In this document: one piece after another, positions 1 to 10,881 of the stretch
How the letters are laid out: each line of letters begins with the position of its first letter
How positions within the stretch are numbered: the first letter of the stretch is position 1
Origin: Bathymodiolus brooksi
Taxonomy: Eukaryota; Mollusca; Bivalvia; Mytilida; Modiolidae
Assembly: GCA_963680875.1 (NCBI GenBank)
Contig: OY804590.1
Location: 25,420,640-25,484,639, forward strand
DNA: 64,000 nt
Direction of reading: 5' to 3'
Notes under the pieces: model-generated
The model's input: only the letters and a program-made list of their open reading frames with translations
Database searches by the model: none
Told to the model about the DNA's origin: nothing
Made by a program: the position numbers and the translations under genes

Positions 1-200
1 TAATGCAAGGGGGAGGTTTGGCGCTTTAAAATCTGATTCAACCCACCATTTCTTTAGAAATGCCTGTACCAAGTCAGGGTCATTACGGTTTTCACAGTTT
101 TCCGGTTGTTGACTTATTTTGTCTGTTTATATGCTTATGAGATTTGACTTTCCATTTGTAAGATTGTTCGGAGTTCGGTAATTTTCTTATTACCCTTATT
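1..200 (+). mobile_element. Penelope-like (Naiad-type) 3'-terminal fragment D, cut by the window edge
   Basis: This is the reverse complement of the 3' ends of the minus-strand copies at 46716, 56711 and 60813, so here the element runs on the plus strand. It reads through the GGAGGTTTGGCGC segment to the terminal TTATTACCCTTAT. No coding part lies inside the window; the element continues to the left. It abuts array unit 1 directly at 200/201, in the middle of a sequence that is continuous at every other unit boundary, so it has removed or replaced the start of that unit. Its terminal variant (CCCTTA) matches copy C and the fragment in unit 2, not copies A and B (CCTTTA). Confidence 0.85.
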
Positions 201-795
201 AGCAGATCATTGTTTGTCTTTTTTCATTTGGCTATTACATTGTGCTTCCTTCAAATTACGACTACTGATTATCCTAATGGTATCTACAAATTATTTTTTT
301 TACATATTCAACAATACTAGTGTATAATGAATTGGTAATCCCAGCTATGGGTTAAATAGTTCCACTGTTTTGTGGATGGAGAGGGAAACTCCATTATCAA
401 ACCTCCGCTGCCGTGCGGCATACCCATGTATGGGAAAGGCTTCGGGATAAAACCCTGAGGATAAATCCAGTTTGGGACCTGTAAAGTCCCTCCAGTGCTT
501 CCAGGAAAGGTCTTATACCAGAAGCTAATGGAGAGGTAACCCTAACAGAAACCCTCAGTGCTGAAGTCGGAGGTGCTGGACCGTAAATGGCACACTCTAA
601 CAGACCACAACACTACGCATTTACAGCCATTATGACACATGACACACATGAATTGGTAAGACTTGTATTTCTATATCCCTTCATTACAATCAAAGCTTAC
701 AAAATGCAACTAGAAATTACATTGAACACAATAAAGTTATAACAAACTCACAACCATCACATGAAATATGATTACCATTGAAAAAGATTGTAAAG

Positions 796-1431
796 ATGGC
801 GACGGGACTAGACGGGCGTTTGTTTACTCTAACAGCAACTTTAATTGTATCTCGAATCCTTGCATTTCCAACGCAATTAGATCTCCCAGACAACGAATAC
901 ATGGTAGAAGATCTCGGATTATACTCGAGAACGAAACCAAAACCATTTTGCCATGACTTTTCACTAGATTTATTATACCCGAGGATCGTCTCAAAAAAGA
1001 TCCGCCATTATGCAAATAGACGTTACTACAAATACTTACCAAACCAAAATACAACAACATATACATCAATAATTATAATTCTTTTGCTATCAGGAGACAT
1101 TTCAAATAATCCTGGTCCAGTAAAATATCCTTGTGGGAAATGTTCCAAACCAGTAAAACGAAATCAACGTGGAATTTATTGTGAAGACTGTACATATTGG
1201 TATCACATTAAATGTATTGACCTACCGATAGACGAATACCAACGCTTATCAACATCATCTGAAAGTTGGTACTGTGCAAACTGTATTTGGCCTATTTTTA
1301 GCAACTCCTTTTTTAATATTGTAGATGTAGAGGATAAATCAAACGCACCCACTGTTAATTCCGGTGTAAATGTAAACAAACACATGATTAAAGACCTAAA
1401 GAGATGTCCGGAGATCTTATCCCAAAAATTT
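796..1431 (+). pseudogene. LINE ORF, N-terminal PHD-finger part (unit 1)
   Basis: The frame encodes a basic N-terminal region, the hydrophobic segment LLLSGDISNNPGP, and then a PHD-type zinc finger with the pairs CGKC, CEDC, WYHIKC and WYCANC (Cys4-His-Cys3 order). This module is common at the N-terminus of CR1-like ORF2 proteins, where a nucleic-acid or chromatin-binding role is assumed. The finger is complete here. In units 2-5 the first Cys and the Cys after the His have changed (SGKC, HIKG). I prefer the ATG at 796 because ATGGCGACGG gives a good initiation context and lies at the LINE 5' boundary; an in-frame ATG at 778 lies in flanking sequence. Confidence 0.8.
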
Positions 1432-1432
1432 C

Positions 1433-2440
1433 ATGGCAGCACACCTGAACATCAATAGCCTTCGGTACAAATTTGACGAAATAAAAGAGGTACTAAATGA
1501 CAACATTGTAGATTTATTAATTATTTCTGAAACGAAACTTGATAAATCTTTTATTGACAATCTGTTCAGTGTAGATTGGTACAAAGTGCAACGTAGGGAC
1601 AGGAACCAGTACGACGGGGGCCTACTTACCTTTATCAGATCTGACTTTCCATCCAACAGAAAAAAATCTTTAGAGAGTGACAAAATTGAAACTCTGTGTC
1701 ATGAAGTATATTTAAGTGACAGAAAGTGGTTGATTGCTGGGGCATATAAACCCCCTTCTATGTCAAACAATGAATTTACTGGATATTTCCCCAGATTTGC
1801 CGATTGATCTTTAATACATTATGAACATATGTTATTATTTGGTGACCTGAATTTTGACATGCTCCATTCAGATAAAAGTGCTACCTTGAATGATTTCTGT
1901 GATATTTTCAATCTATCACAACTTGTTAATGGTCCAACCTATTTCAAAAAGGGCTGTATCCCATCACTAGCAGATGTAATAATGACAAACAAGAAATCAT
2001 TATGCTTTAAGTCACAAAATGTTCCAACAGGTGTCAGTGACTGCCATAACATTATAAGTACTGTTATCAAAGGTGAAGTTCTTCACGAACCAAAAAAGCT
2101 CAGGTATTATAGAAGTTACAAGACTTTTGATATTGAAAATTTCAATGATGATATAGAACAAATTAAGATCAATCAAACATGTCATGAAGTAGATTCTGTT
2201 TATAATGAATATGAAAAAGATTTTATCAATGTGCTATACAAGCATGCTCCAATTAAATATAGATATCAAAGAAAAAAACCATTACCATGTATGAATCAGG
2301 AGCTCAGAAGAGCTGTATACAGAAAACAAATGCTATATTCTCAATTTACAAAATGTCAGAGCAACAAAAATTGGGAACAATTCAGAAAGCAAAGAAATTT
2401 TGTAACCAAATTGAAAAGAAAATCAATGAAAACATACATT
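1433..2440 (+). pseudogene. LINE endonuclease domain, two fragments (unit 1)
   Basis: The frame gives the EEP endonuclease motifs HLNINSL (N), IISETKL (E), LLFGDLNFDM (D/N) and VSDCHNI (DCH), in the order used by APE-like LINE endonucleases that nick the target DNA. A TGA at 1805-1807 splits it, and the same TGA is present in all five units. The first fragment is shifted in frame relative to the preceding PHD part. The domain is otherwise nearly complete in this unit, whereas units 2-5 carry a further stop and a deletion just before the DCH motif. Confidence 0.85.
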
Positions 2441-3588
2441 TTGAACGTTGCTCTGGGGGAACAAAATCGGGCGACTTTTGGAAAACTATTAAGCCATTCT
2501 TTTCGAAAAAGGGGTCCAGTGGAAAACACAAAAATGTGCTTAATGAATCTGACAAGATTGTAAATGATCAAAAAGAAGTAGCCAATCATTTTAATATTTG
2601 TTTCTCTACTGTAGCTGAGAATATAGGAAAAGATACTATTTACGACCCTTCTGATCATCCAAGTTTAGTAGAAAAAAAGAAACAAAATGATTGCACAAGC
2701 AAATTTGTTTTTCAAAAGGTATCAACAGATAAATTTGAAAAGATTATAAATAATATCAACATCAAAAAAGCAACAGGTGCTGATGGTATACCTGCCAAAA
2801 TAATAAAATGTAGTAAATCTATTATTGCACCTCAGATTACAAGTATTTTACATATGTCAATAGATCAGAGTGTTTTTCCGGATAAATTAAAGAAAGCACA
2901 AGTAACACCTTTATATAAAAAGAATGATCCACTTTTGAAGACTAACTACAGACCCGTAAGTGTACTATGTATTTTTTCAAAGATTTTTGAAAAAATTGTA
3001 GAACAGCATTTGTCTGATTTCTTTGAAAATATTTGTAATCCTTATTTATGTGCTTTTAGAAGAGGTCATGGATGTCAGACAACCCTGCTTAGGTTATTAT
3101 AGGACTGGCGGAATGCCCTTGACACAAATCAGTATGCTGTCGCAGTCCTAATGGATCTTTCCAAAGCATTTGATTGCCTACTCCATGATATTTTTTTGGA
3201 TAAACTTTCGGCCTATGATATGTCCACTGATTCTGTATCCCTTCTTGAGTCCTACTTATCAGATAGCAAACAACAAATTAAAATTAATAGTATTCTGAGC
3301 AGTTGATCTGACATCCATAAAGGTGTATCCCAAGGATCAATTTTGGTACCTCTACTTTTTAATGTCTTTGTTAATGATATTTTTTATTTTGTAAAAAAGG
3401 GTACTTTATATAATTATGCGGATGACAATACTTTGTCTTATGGTCATCCTGATTTTAATGTACTTACCTCAGTTTTAGAATCAGAGTCAAATGTTCTTAT
3501 TAATTGGTTTAAAGTAAACAAAATGCAGGCTAATCCAGATAAATTTCAGGTACTTGCGGTTGGGAAGAAGACTTTGACAAAAACATGA
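2441..3588 (+). pseudogene. LINE reverse-transcriptase domain (unit 1)
   Basis: The RT fingers and palm are recognisable: KKATGADGIPAKII, LKTNYRPVSVL, motif A in MDLSKAFDCL, motif B as GVSQGSI and motif C as NYADDNTLSYG. The YADD pair supplies the catalytic aspartates for target-primed reverse transcription. A TAG at 3100-3102, shared by all units, and a private TGA near 3304 interrupt it. A one-base deletion near 3575, shared with unit 2, ends the frame at 3588. SQGS is intact only here; the other units read PHVS at that place. Confidence 0.85.
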
Positions 3589-4247
3589 AGATTTGCATAC
3601 AGAATTCTACACTTTCATGTGAAGAAACAGTAAAACTTTTAGGAATTGAAATAGATTATCAATTAAATTTTGACATTCATATCAGTTCAATCTGTAGGAA
3701 GGCATCACAGTAACTGAATATACTTAAACGTTTGGGCCGATATTTAGACAGATGAAGCAAATTAACTATATTCCACACTTTCATTCTCAGCAACTTTAAC
3801 TTCTGCCCTTTGGCTTGCCATTTTTGTACCGATAAAAATTCTAAAAAATTAGAGAAAGGGCAGGAAAGAGCACTTCGCTTTGTATACGATGACTACATCA
3901 GTTCATGTATCAAACTTCTTGAAAAAACTATAGTGCCCTCCTTACAGATCAGACGTATTAGGACAATGACCTTGGAGACATATAAAATCGTTAGCAAATT
4001 AGCTGCTGTATGCCTTCATGATTTAGTTAATGTGAAGAATTCTAAATATGCTTTCAGGTATTCGAACATATTAGATGTACTTCAAGTTAGAACTACAAGG
4101 TATGGCAAAAAATCATTCATGTTTGTAGCTGCAACTCTGTGGAACGACCTTCCGAACCATTTCAGAACTGAAAACAGTTTCAACCACTCTAAAAATTTGA
4201 TTCTGTCCTGGAATGGCTCAGTATGTCGTTGTTCTGCATGCAGATAA
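3589..4247 (+). pseudogene. LINE ORF C-terminal part (unit 1)
   Basis: This part follows the RT thumb and carries the usual CR1/Jockey-like tail: QERALRFVYDDY, a helical segment, FMFVAATLWNDLP and a terminal CRCSACR. It is open from 3810 to 4247. Two private stops lie upstream, a TAA at 3712 and a TGA near 3753. Its function in the family is not well defined. In units 2-5 the frame is broken near the ERALRF motif instead. Confidence 0.8.
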
Positions 4248-4696
4248 CATATTCAGATTTCTGTTTTATTTCTAGTGCTGCTTTTTCCAAGTTTTAATGC
4301 TGCTTAGTTATTTTATGTTTGCTTGATATTGCTTCAGCATGTTTAGTATGTCCTTTATTTTTGTGCTTTTTATGTTGCATTTGCTAACTGTATGTGCTTT
4401 ATATGTGTGTTTATGCGATTATGTTAATATTTGTATGTATCTTGTGCTACTATGTATATTCGGTAATAAGCTCCTGAGAGCTTGTGTTTATTGTTATACA
4501 ACAACCGAATTCAAATAAAGTTTTCTTATTCTTATATTATCTTATAAAATGCAACAATAACATGCATAAAGCTGAAGAGCTAAAGCTGAACACATTTTTT
4601 TTAAATCTTTGAAATATTTATCAACCTTAACCAAGTTTCCACACAAATCCCCAGAACAACAAAATAAACATCCCCTAAGATTTCATATGGGGCTGG

Positions 4697-5266
4697 GTGA
4701 GTGATTATTGTTAAACACCAAATGAGCAGTTTGTTAGCTACATCATGGGGAGAACAAGATGCATTTGTTATCAAGGGGAGAACAAGATACATTTTTTATC
4801 ATGGGGAGAACAATATACATTTGTTATCATGGGGAGAACAAGATACATTTTTTATCATGGGGAGAACAAGATACATTTGCTATGATGGGGAGAACAAGAT
4901 ACATTTGGTATCATGGGGAGAACAAGATACATTTGTTATCGTGGGGAGAACAAGATACATTTATTATCATGGGGAGAACAAGATGCATTTGATGAGATGA
5001 TAATGATGTCTGCTTTGTTCTTGACCAACACTCTGAGTTGGATTTTAATAGTGCTAGCTCAGTGAAACAAGAGTCTGCCGTAAAATGTCGTTTCACTCAG
5101 ACACATTATTCTTCTTCAGAGCAAACAAGTCTTTACCTTTACTCCTTAGTGCTGCTTAGCAGAGAAGCAATAAATACCAATGTTATAGTCTTTGGTTTGA
5201 CCTGACCGGGACTCGAACCCAGATCTACCAGATCTACAACATAGAGAGCCATTACACCCCCTGTGG
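4697..5266 (-). mobile_element. tRNA-derived SINE with expanded core (unit 1)
   Basis: Read on the minus strand, a tRNA-like head near 5266-5195 has a T-arm/B-box sequence GGGTTCGAGTCCCGG and a looser A-box TGGCTCTCTATG. The body matches the SINE at 38244-38545, and the 3' end near 4697 has the reverse complement of GGTGTTTAACAATAATCACTCAC. Inside, the segment that is single in the 38244 copy has expanded to the minisatellite. Homologous copies lie at 10643-11157, 16399-16942, 22182-22723 and 27958-28500. Confidence 0.75.
4745..4991. repeat. 28-bp minisatellite, nine copies (unit 1)
   Basis: Nine repeats of a 28-bp unit contain GGGGAGAACAAGATAC followed by ATTTGTTATCAT, with point variants. 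Because 28 is not a multiple of three, the array runs through all frames, and all three plus-strand frames are open. That is a property of the repeat and not evidence for a protein. Confidence 0.95.
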
Positions 5267-5429
5267 TTAAATTTTATATTGGTGAGCTAAACACAAGTGA
5301 AAACTAACATATATATTAACATTTTTATTTTTTATTTTACTTAATTATCAAAAATAAATATGTCAAAATATATTGTAACATAGTCATAAATTTTACAATA
5401 AACAACTATTAACAATAGGGTAGTATTAT

Positions 5430-5830
5430 GCACAATACCCTCACCTCAAATTGACTAGTCAAGGATAAAATTATATCTCAGAAAATTATTGCTTATATAA
5501 ACTGACTGATGGAGAAAATGATATGTATTTTAAACAAATATTCTACATACCTCAAAAACATGTCTGAATGAAAAAAAAAGATATCAATAAAAAAACTTCC
5601 ACATACCCTCAATTGACTGATAGACAAAATTATATTTATAAAAGGTTTGGCTCAACCCAATTGACTAGTAATGGATAACATTTTATCCAAAAAAAGTCTC
5701 ACTTATCCAAACTGACTGGTGGATCAAATGGTATTTATAAAAACATACCCCTGAAGAAAAAAAAAGATATTTATAAAAAGTTTGTTCACCCAAATTGACT
5801 GATTTGTAAAATGATATACGTTAAAAATCT
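5430..5830. repeat. AT-rich degenerate sub-repeats in the unit tail
   Basis: About six degenerate copies of a motif like CAAATTGACTGATGG followed by AAAATGATAT and a TTATAAAA stretch recur every 50-60 bases. The same block is present in each unit (near 11330-11710, 17115-17495, 22900-23280 and 28680-29050). No coding potential is seen. Confidence 0.7.
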
Positions 5831-6502
5831 AGATCGATATTTGATCTTTTTAAGTTCAGTCAATAATAATTAATAATTGTTTTAAAAGGACAGGTGCCAC
5901 TAGTGGAACAGGAATTTCTTAATATTCTGGAGCACCTGAGTTCTCCGTTTTTTAGCAGGGTTCATGGTGTCAATCTTTAGTTTTCTGTGTAGTGTTTAGC
6001 AGATCATTGTTTGTCTTTTTTCATTTGGCTATTACATTGTGCTTCCTTCAAATTACAACTTCTGATTATCCCAATGGTATCGTCAAACTGTTTTTTTTTT
6101 TACATATTCAACAATACTTGTGTATAATGAATTGGTAATCCCAGCTATGGGTTAAATAGTTCCACTGTTTTGTGGATGGAGAGGGAAACTCCATTATCAA
6201 ACCTCCGCTGCCGTGCGGCATACCCATTTATGGGAAAGGCTTCGGGAGAAAACATGAGGATAAATCCAGTTAGGGACCTGTAAAGTCCCTCCAGTGCTTC
6301 CAGGAAAGGTCTTATACCAGAAGCTAATGGAGAGGTAACCCTAACAGAAACCTTCAGTGCTGAAGTCGGAGGTGCTGGACCGTAATTGGCACACTCTAAC
6401 AGACCACAACACTACGCATTTACAGCCATTATGACACATGACACACATGAATTGGTAAGACTTGTATTTCTATATCCCTTCATTACAATCAAAGCTTACA
6501 AA

Positions 6503-6650
6503 TAAGGGTAATAACAAAATTACCGAACTCCGAACAATCTTACAAAGGGAAAGTCAAAACTCATAATTATATAAACAGACAAAATCAGTCAACAACCGGA
6601 AAACTGTGAAAACCGTAATGACCCGGACTTGGTACATGCATTTCTAAAGA
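6503..6650 (-). mobile_element. Penelope-like 3'-end fragment E inserted in unit 2
   Basis: The segment starts TAAGGGTAATAACAAAATTACC and matches the last 150 bases or so of the Penelope copies at 46716, 56711 and 60813. The flanks CTTACAAA and ATGCAACTAG are adjacent in units 1 and 3-6, which gives an exact empty site. At most two bases are duplicated. It is a severely 5'-truncated insertion, absent from the other units, so it followed amplification. Confidence 0.88.
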
Positions 6651-6730
6651 AATGCAACTAGAAATTACTTTGAACACAATAAAGCTATAACAAACTCACA
6701 ACCATGACATGAAATATGATTACCATTGAA

Positions 6731-9700
6731 AAAGATTGTAAAGATGGCGACGGGACTAGACGGGCGTTTGTTTACTCTAACAACAACTTTAATTGTATCT
6801 CGAATCCTTGCATTTCCAACGCAATTAGATCTCCCAGACAACGAATACATGATAGAAGATCTCGGATTATACTCGGGAACGAAACCAAAACCATCTTGCT
6901 ATGACTTTTCACTAGATTTATTATACCCGAGGATCGTCTCCGAAAAGATCCGATATTATACAAATAGACGTTACTACAAATACTTATCAAACCAAAATAC
7001 AACAACATATATATCAATAATTAGAATTCTTTTGCTATCACGAGACATTTCAACTAATCCTGGTCCAGTAAAATATCATAGTGGGAAATGTTCCAAACCA
7101 GTAAAACGAAATCAACGTGGAATTTATTGTGAAGACTGTACATATTGGTATCACATTAAAGGTATTGACCTACCGATAGACGAATACCAACGCTTATCAA
7201 CATCATCTGAAAGTTGGTACTGTGCAAACTGTATTTTGCCTATTTTTAGCAACTCCTTTTTTAATATTGAAGATGTAGAGGCTAAATCAAACGCACCCTC
7301 TGTTACTTCCGGTGGAAATGTAAACAAACACACGATTAAAGACCTAAAGAGATGTCCGGAGATCTTATCCCAAACAATTCATGGCAGCACGCCTGAACAT
7401 CAATAGCCTTCGGTACAAATTTGACGAAATAAAAGAGGTACTAAATGACAACATTGTAGATTTATTAATTATTTCTGAAACGAAACTTGATAAATCTTTT
7501 AATGACAATCTGTTCAGTGTAGATGGGTACAAAGTGCAACATAGGGACAGGAACCAGTACGACGGGGGCCTACTTACCTTTATCAGATCTGACTTTCCAT
7601 CCAGCAGAAAAAAATCTTTAGAGAGTGAAGCAATTGAAACTCTGTGTCATGAAGTATATTTAAGTGACAGAAAGTGGTTGATTGCTGGGGCATATAAACC
7701 CCCTTCTATGTCAAACAATGAAAAAAAACATTTCTCCAGATTTGCTGATTGATCTTTAATACATTATGAACATATGTTATTATTTGGTGACCTGAATTTT
7801 GACATGCTCCATTCAGATAAAAGTGCTACCTTGAATGATTTCTGTGATATTTTCAATCTATCACAACTTGTTAATGGTCCAACCTGTTTCAAAAAGGGCT
7901 GTATCACATCACTAGTAGATGTAATAATGACAAACAAGAAATAATTATGTTTTAAGTCACAAAATGTGTCAGTGACTGCCATAACATTATAAGTACTGTT
8001 ATCAAAGGTGAAGTTCTTCACGAACCAAAACAGCTCAGGTATTATAGAAGTTACAAGACTTTTGATATTGAAAATTTTCAATGATGACATAGAACAAATT
8101 AAGTTCAATCAAACATGTCATGAAGTAGATTCTGTTTATAATGAATATGAAAAAGATTTTATCAATGTGCTATACAAGCATGCTCCAATTAAATATAGAT
8201 ATCAAAGAAAAAAAACCATTACCATGTATGAATCAGGAGCTCAGAAGAGCTGTATACAGAAAACAAATGCTATATTCTCAATTTACAAAATGTCAGGGTA
8301 ACAAAAATTGGGAAAAATTCAGAAAGCAAATAAATTTTGTAACCAAATTGGAAAAAAAACAATGAAAACATACATTTTAGAACGTTGCTCTGGGGAAACA
8401 AAATCGGGCGACTTTTGGAAAACTATTAAGCCATTCTTTTCGAAAAAGGGGTTCAGTGGAGAACACAAAATTGTGCTTAATGAATCTGACAAGATTATAA
8501 ATGATCAAAAAGAAGTAGCCAATCACTTTAATATTTTTTTCTCTACTGTAGCTGAGAATATAGGAAAAGATACTGTTTACGACCCTTCTGATCATCCAAG
8601 TTTAGTAGAAATAAAGAAACAAAATGATTGCACAAACAAATTTGTTTTTGAAAAGGTATCAACAGATAAAGTTGAAAAGATTATAAATAATATCAACATC
8701 AAAAAAGCAACAGGTGCTGATGGTATAACCGCAAAAATAATAAAATGTAGTAAATCTATTATTGCACCTCAGATTACAAGTATTTAAAATATGTCAATAG
8801 ATCAGAGTGTTTTTCCGGATAAATTAAAGAAAGTACAAGTAACACCTTTATATAAAAAGAATGATCCACTTTTGAAGACTGACTACAGACCCTTAAGTGT
8901 ACTATGTATTTTTTCAAAGATTTTTGAGAAAATTTTAGAACAGCTATTGTCTGATTTCTTTGAAAATATTTGTAATCCTTATTTATGTGCTTTTAGAAGA
9001 GGTCCTGGATGTCAGACAACCCTACTTAGGCTATTATAGGACTGGCGGAATGCCCTTGACAAAAATCAGTATGTTGTCGCAGTCCTAACGGTTCTTTCCA
9101 AAGCATTTGATTGCCTACTCCAAGATATTTTATTTGATAAACTTTCGGCCTATGATATGTCCACTGATTCTGTATCCCTTCTTGATTCCTACATATCAAA
9201 TAGGAAACAACCAATTAAAATTAATAGTATTCTGTGCAGTTGGTCTGACATCCAAAAAGGTGTACCCCATGTGTCAATCTTGGGTCCTCTACTTTTTAAT
9301 GTCTTTATTAATGATATTTTTTATTTTGTTAAAAAGGGTACTTTATATAATTATGCGGATGACAATACTTTGTCTTATGGTCATCCTGATTTTAATGTAC
9401 TTACCTCAGTTTTAGAATCAGAGTCAAATGTTCTTATTAATTGGCTTAAAGTAAACAAAATGCAGGTTAATCCAGATAAATTTAAGGTACTTGCGGTTGG
9501 GAAGAAGACTTTGACAAAAACATGAAGATTTGTATACAGAATTCTACACTTTCATGTGAAGAAACAGTAAAACTTTTAGGAATTGAAATAGATTATCAAT
9601 TAAATTTTGACATTCATATCAGTTCAATCTGTAGGAAGGCATCACAGCAACTGAATATACTTAAACGTTTGGGCCGATATTTAGACAGAGGAAGCAAATT

Positions 9701-10488
9701 AACTATATTCCACACTTTCATTCTCAGCAACTTTAACTTCTGCCCTTTGGCTTGCCATTTTTGTACCGATAAAAATTCTAAAATAAATAGAGAAAGTGCA
9801 GGAAAGAGCACTTCGCTTTGTATGCGATGACTACACCAGTTCATGCATCAAACTTCTTGAAAAAACTCTAGTGCCCTCCTTACAGATCAGACGTATTAGG
9901 ACAATGGCCTTGGAGACATATAAAATCGTTAACAAATTAGCTGCTGTATGCCTTCATGATTTAGTTAATGTGAAGAATTCTAAATATGCTTTCATGTATT
10001 CGAACATATTAGATGTACTTCAAGTTAGAACTACAAGGTATGGCAAAAAATCATTCATGTTTGTAGCTGCAACTCTGTGGAACGACCTTCCGAACCATTT
10101 CAGAACTGAAAACAGTTTCAACCACTTTATAAATTTGATTCTGTCCTGGAATGGCTCAGTATGTCGTTGTTCTGCATGCAGATAACATATTCAGCTTTCT
10201 GTTTTATTTCTAGTGCTGCTTTTTCCAAGTTTTAATGCTGCTTAGTTATTTTATGTTTGCTTGATATTGCTTCAGCATGTTTAGTATGTCCTTTATTTTT
10301 GTGCTTTTTATGTTGCATTTGCTAACTGTATGTGCTTTATATGTGTGTTTATGCGATTATGTTAATATTTGTATGTATCTTGTGCTACTATGTATATTCG
10401 GTAATAAGCTCCTGAGAGCTTGTGTTTATTGTTATACAACAACCGAATTCAAATAAAGTTTTCTTATTCTTATCTTATCTTATCTTAT
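6731..10488 (+). mobile_element. CR1-like LINE in unit 2, decayed
   Basis: It has the same insertion and boundaries as in unit 1. The PHD-finger frame (6726-7406) is open but has lost two metal-binding cysteines. The endonuclease N-terminal part is at 7381-7752, RT fragments are at 8308-8787, 8791-9039 and 9157-9525, and C-terminal parts are at 9522-9830 and 9796-10185. YADD is retained and SQGS is lost. The TGA after FAD and the TAG after LLRLL are at the same places as in unit 1, so these lesions precede the amplification. Confidence 0.88.
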
Positions 10489-10690
10489 AAAATGCAAAAA
10501 TAACATGCATAAAGCTGAACACATTTTTTTTAAATCTTTGAAATATTTTTTTTTATTAAAAAGTCATCAACCTTAACCAAGTTTCCACACAAATCCCCAG
10601 AACAACAAAATAAACATCCCCTAAGATTTCATATGGGGCTGGGTGAGTGATTATTGTTAAACACCAAATGAGCAGTTTGTTAGCTACATC

Positions 10691-10881
10691 ATGGGAAGAA
10701 CAAGATGCATTTGTTATCAAGGGGAGAACAAGATACATTTTTTATCATGTGGAGAACAAGATACATTTGTTATCATGGGGAGAACAAGATACATTTGCTA
10801 TCATGGGGAGAACAAGATACATTTGTTATCGTGGGGAGAACAAGATACATTTATTATCATGGGGAGAACAAGATGCATTTG
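10691..10881. repeat. 28-bp minisatellite, seven copies (unit 2)
   Basis: It has the same 28-bp unit as at 4745 with two fewer copies. Private variants are GGGAAG in copy 1 and TGTGGAG in copy 3. Confidence 0.95.

Larger units (their letters stand above)
783..4545 (+). mobile_element. CR1/Jockey-superclade LINE in unit 1, decayed
   Basis: This is a non-LTR retrotransposon whose single large ORF would encode a PHD-type zinc finger, an apurinic-like (EEP) endonuclease, a reverse transcriptase and a C-terminal region rich in Cys near its end. It begins just before the ATG at 796 and ends in a short TTATCTTAT-type microsatellite tail after an AATAAA near 4515. That tail, the absence of poly(A) and the domain order are typical of CR1/L2-like elements. 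The coding sequence is broken by a frameshift between PHD and endonuclease near 1430, a TGA at 1805, a frameshift near 2440, a TAG at 3100, a TGA near 3304, a frameshift near 3575, and stops near 3712 and 3753. The clade assignment is by motif recognition only. Confidence 0.9.
201..5997 (+). repeat. Array unit 1 (most divergent unit)
   Basis: The unit holds non-coding sequence at 201-782, the LINE at about 783-4545, a SINE at 4697-5266 with a nine-copy minisatellite, and an AT-rich tail at 5267-5997. It keeps features lost in the other units: both cysteines of the PHD-finger pairs that units 2-5 have lost, the RT SQGS motif, and a block near 2025 where units 2-5 share a deletion of about 10 bp. 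It also has private stops near 3304, 3712 and 3753. It therefore branched off before units 2-5 diverged or escaped homogenisation at the array edge. Confidence 0.9.

Noticed and set aside
824..1069. Minus-strand ORFs opposite the LINE PHD region, repeated in every unit
   Set aside because: They are shadows of the plus-strand LINE coding sequence and inherit its conservation.
4745..4991. CRISPR-like array
   Set aside because: The repeats are directly adjacent without unique spacers, and the window is animal DNA.
4701..5000. Overlapping plus-strand ORFs of 77-99 codons with MGRTRYICYHG-type repeats, and the same in the other units
   Set aside because: They are translations of the 28-bp minisatellite in different frames; open frames follow from the repeat sequence.
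5195..5266. Possible tRNA gene with a good T-arm, in each unit
   Set aside because: The A box and acceptor stem are poor and the sequence continues into a SINE body, so it is a SINE head.
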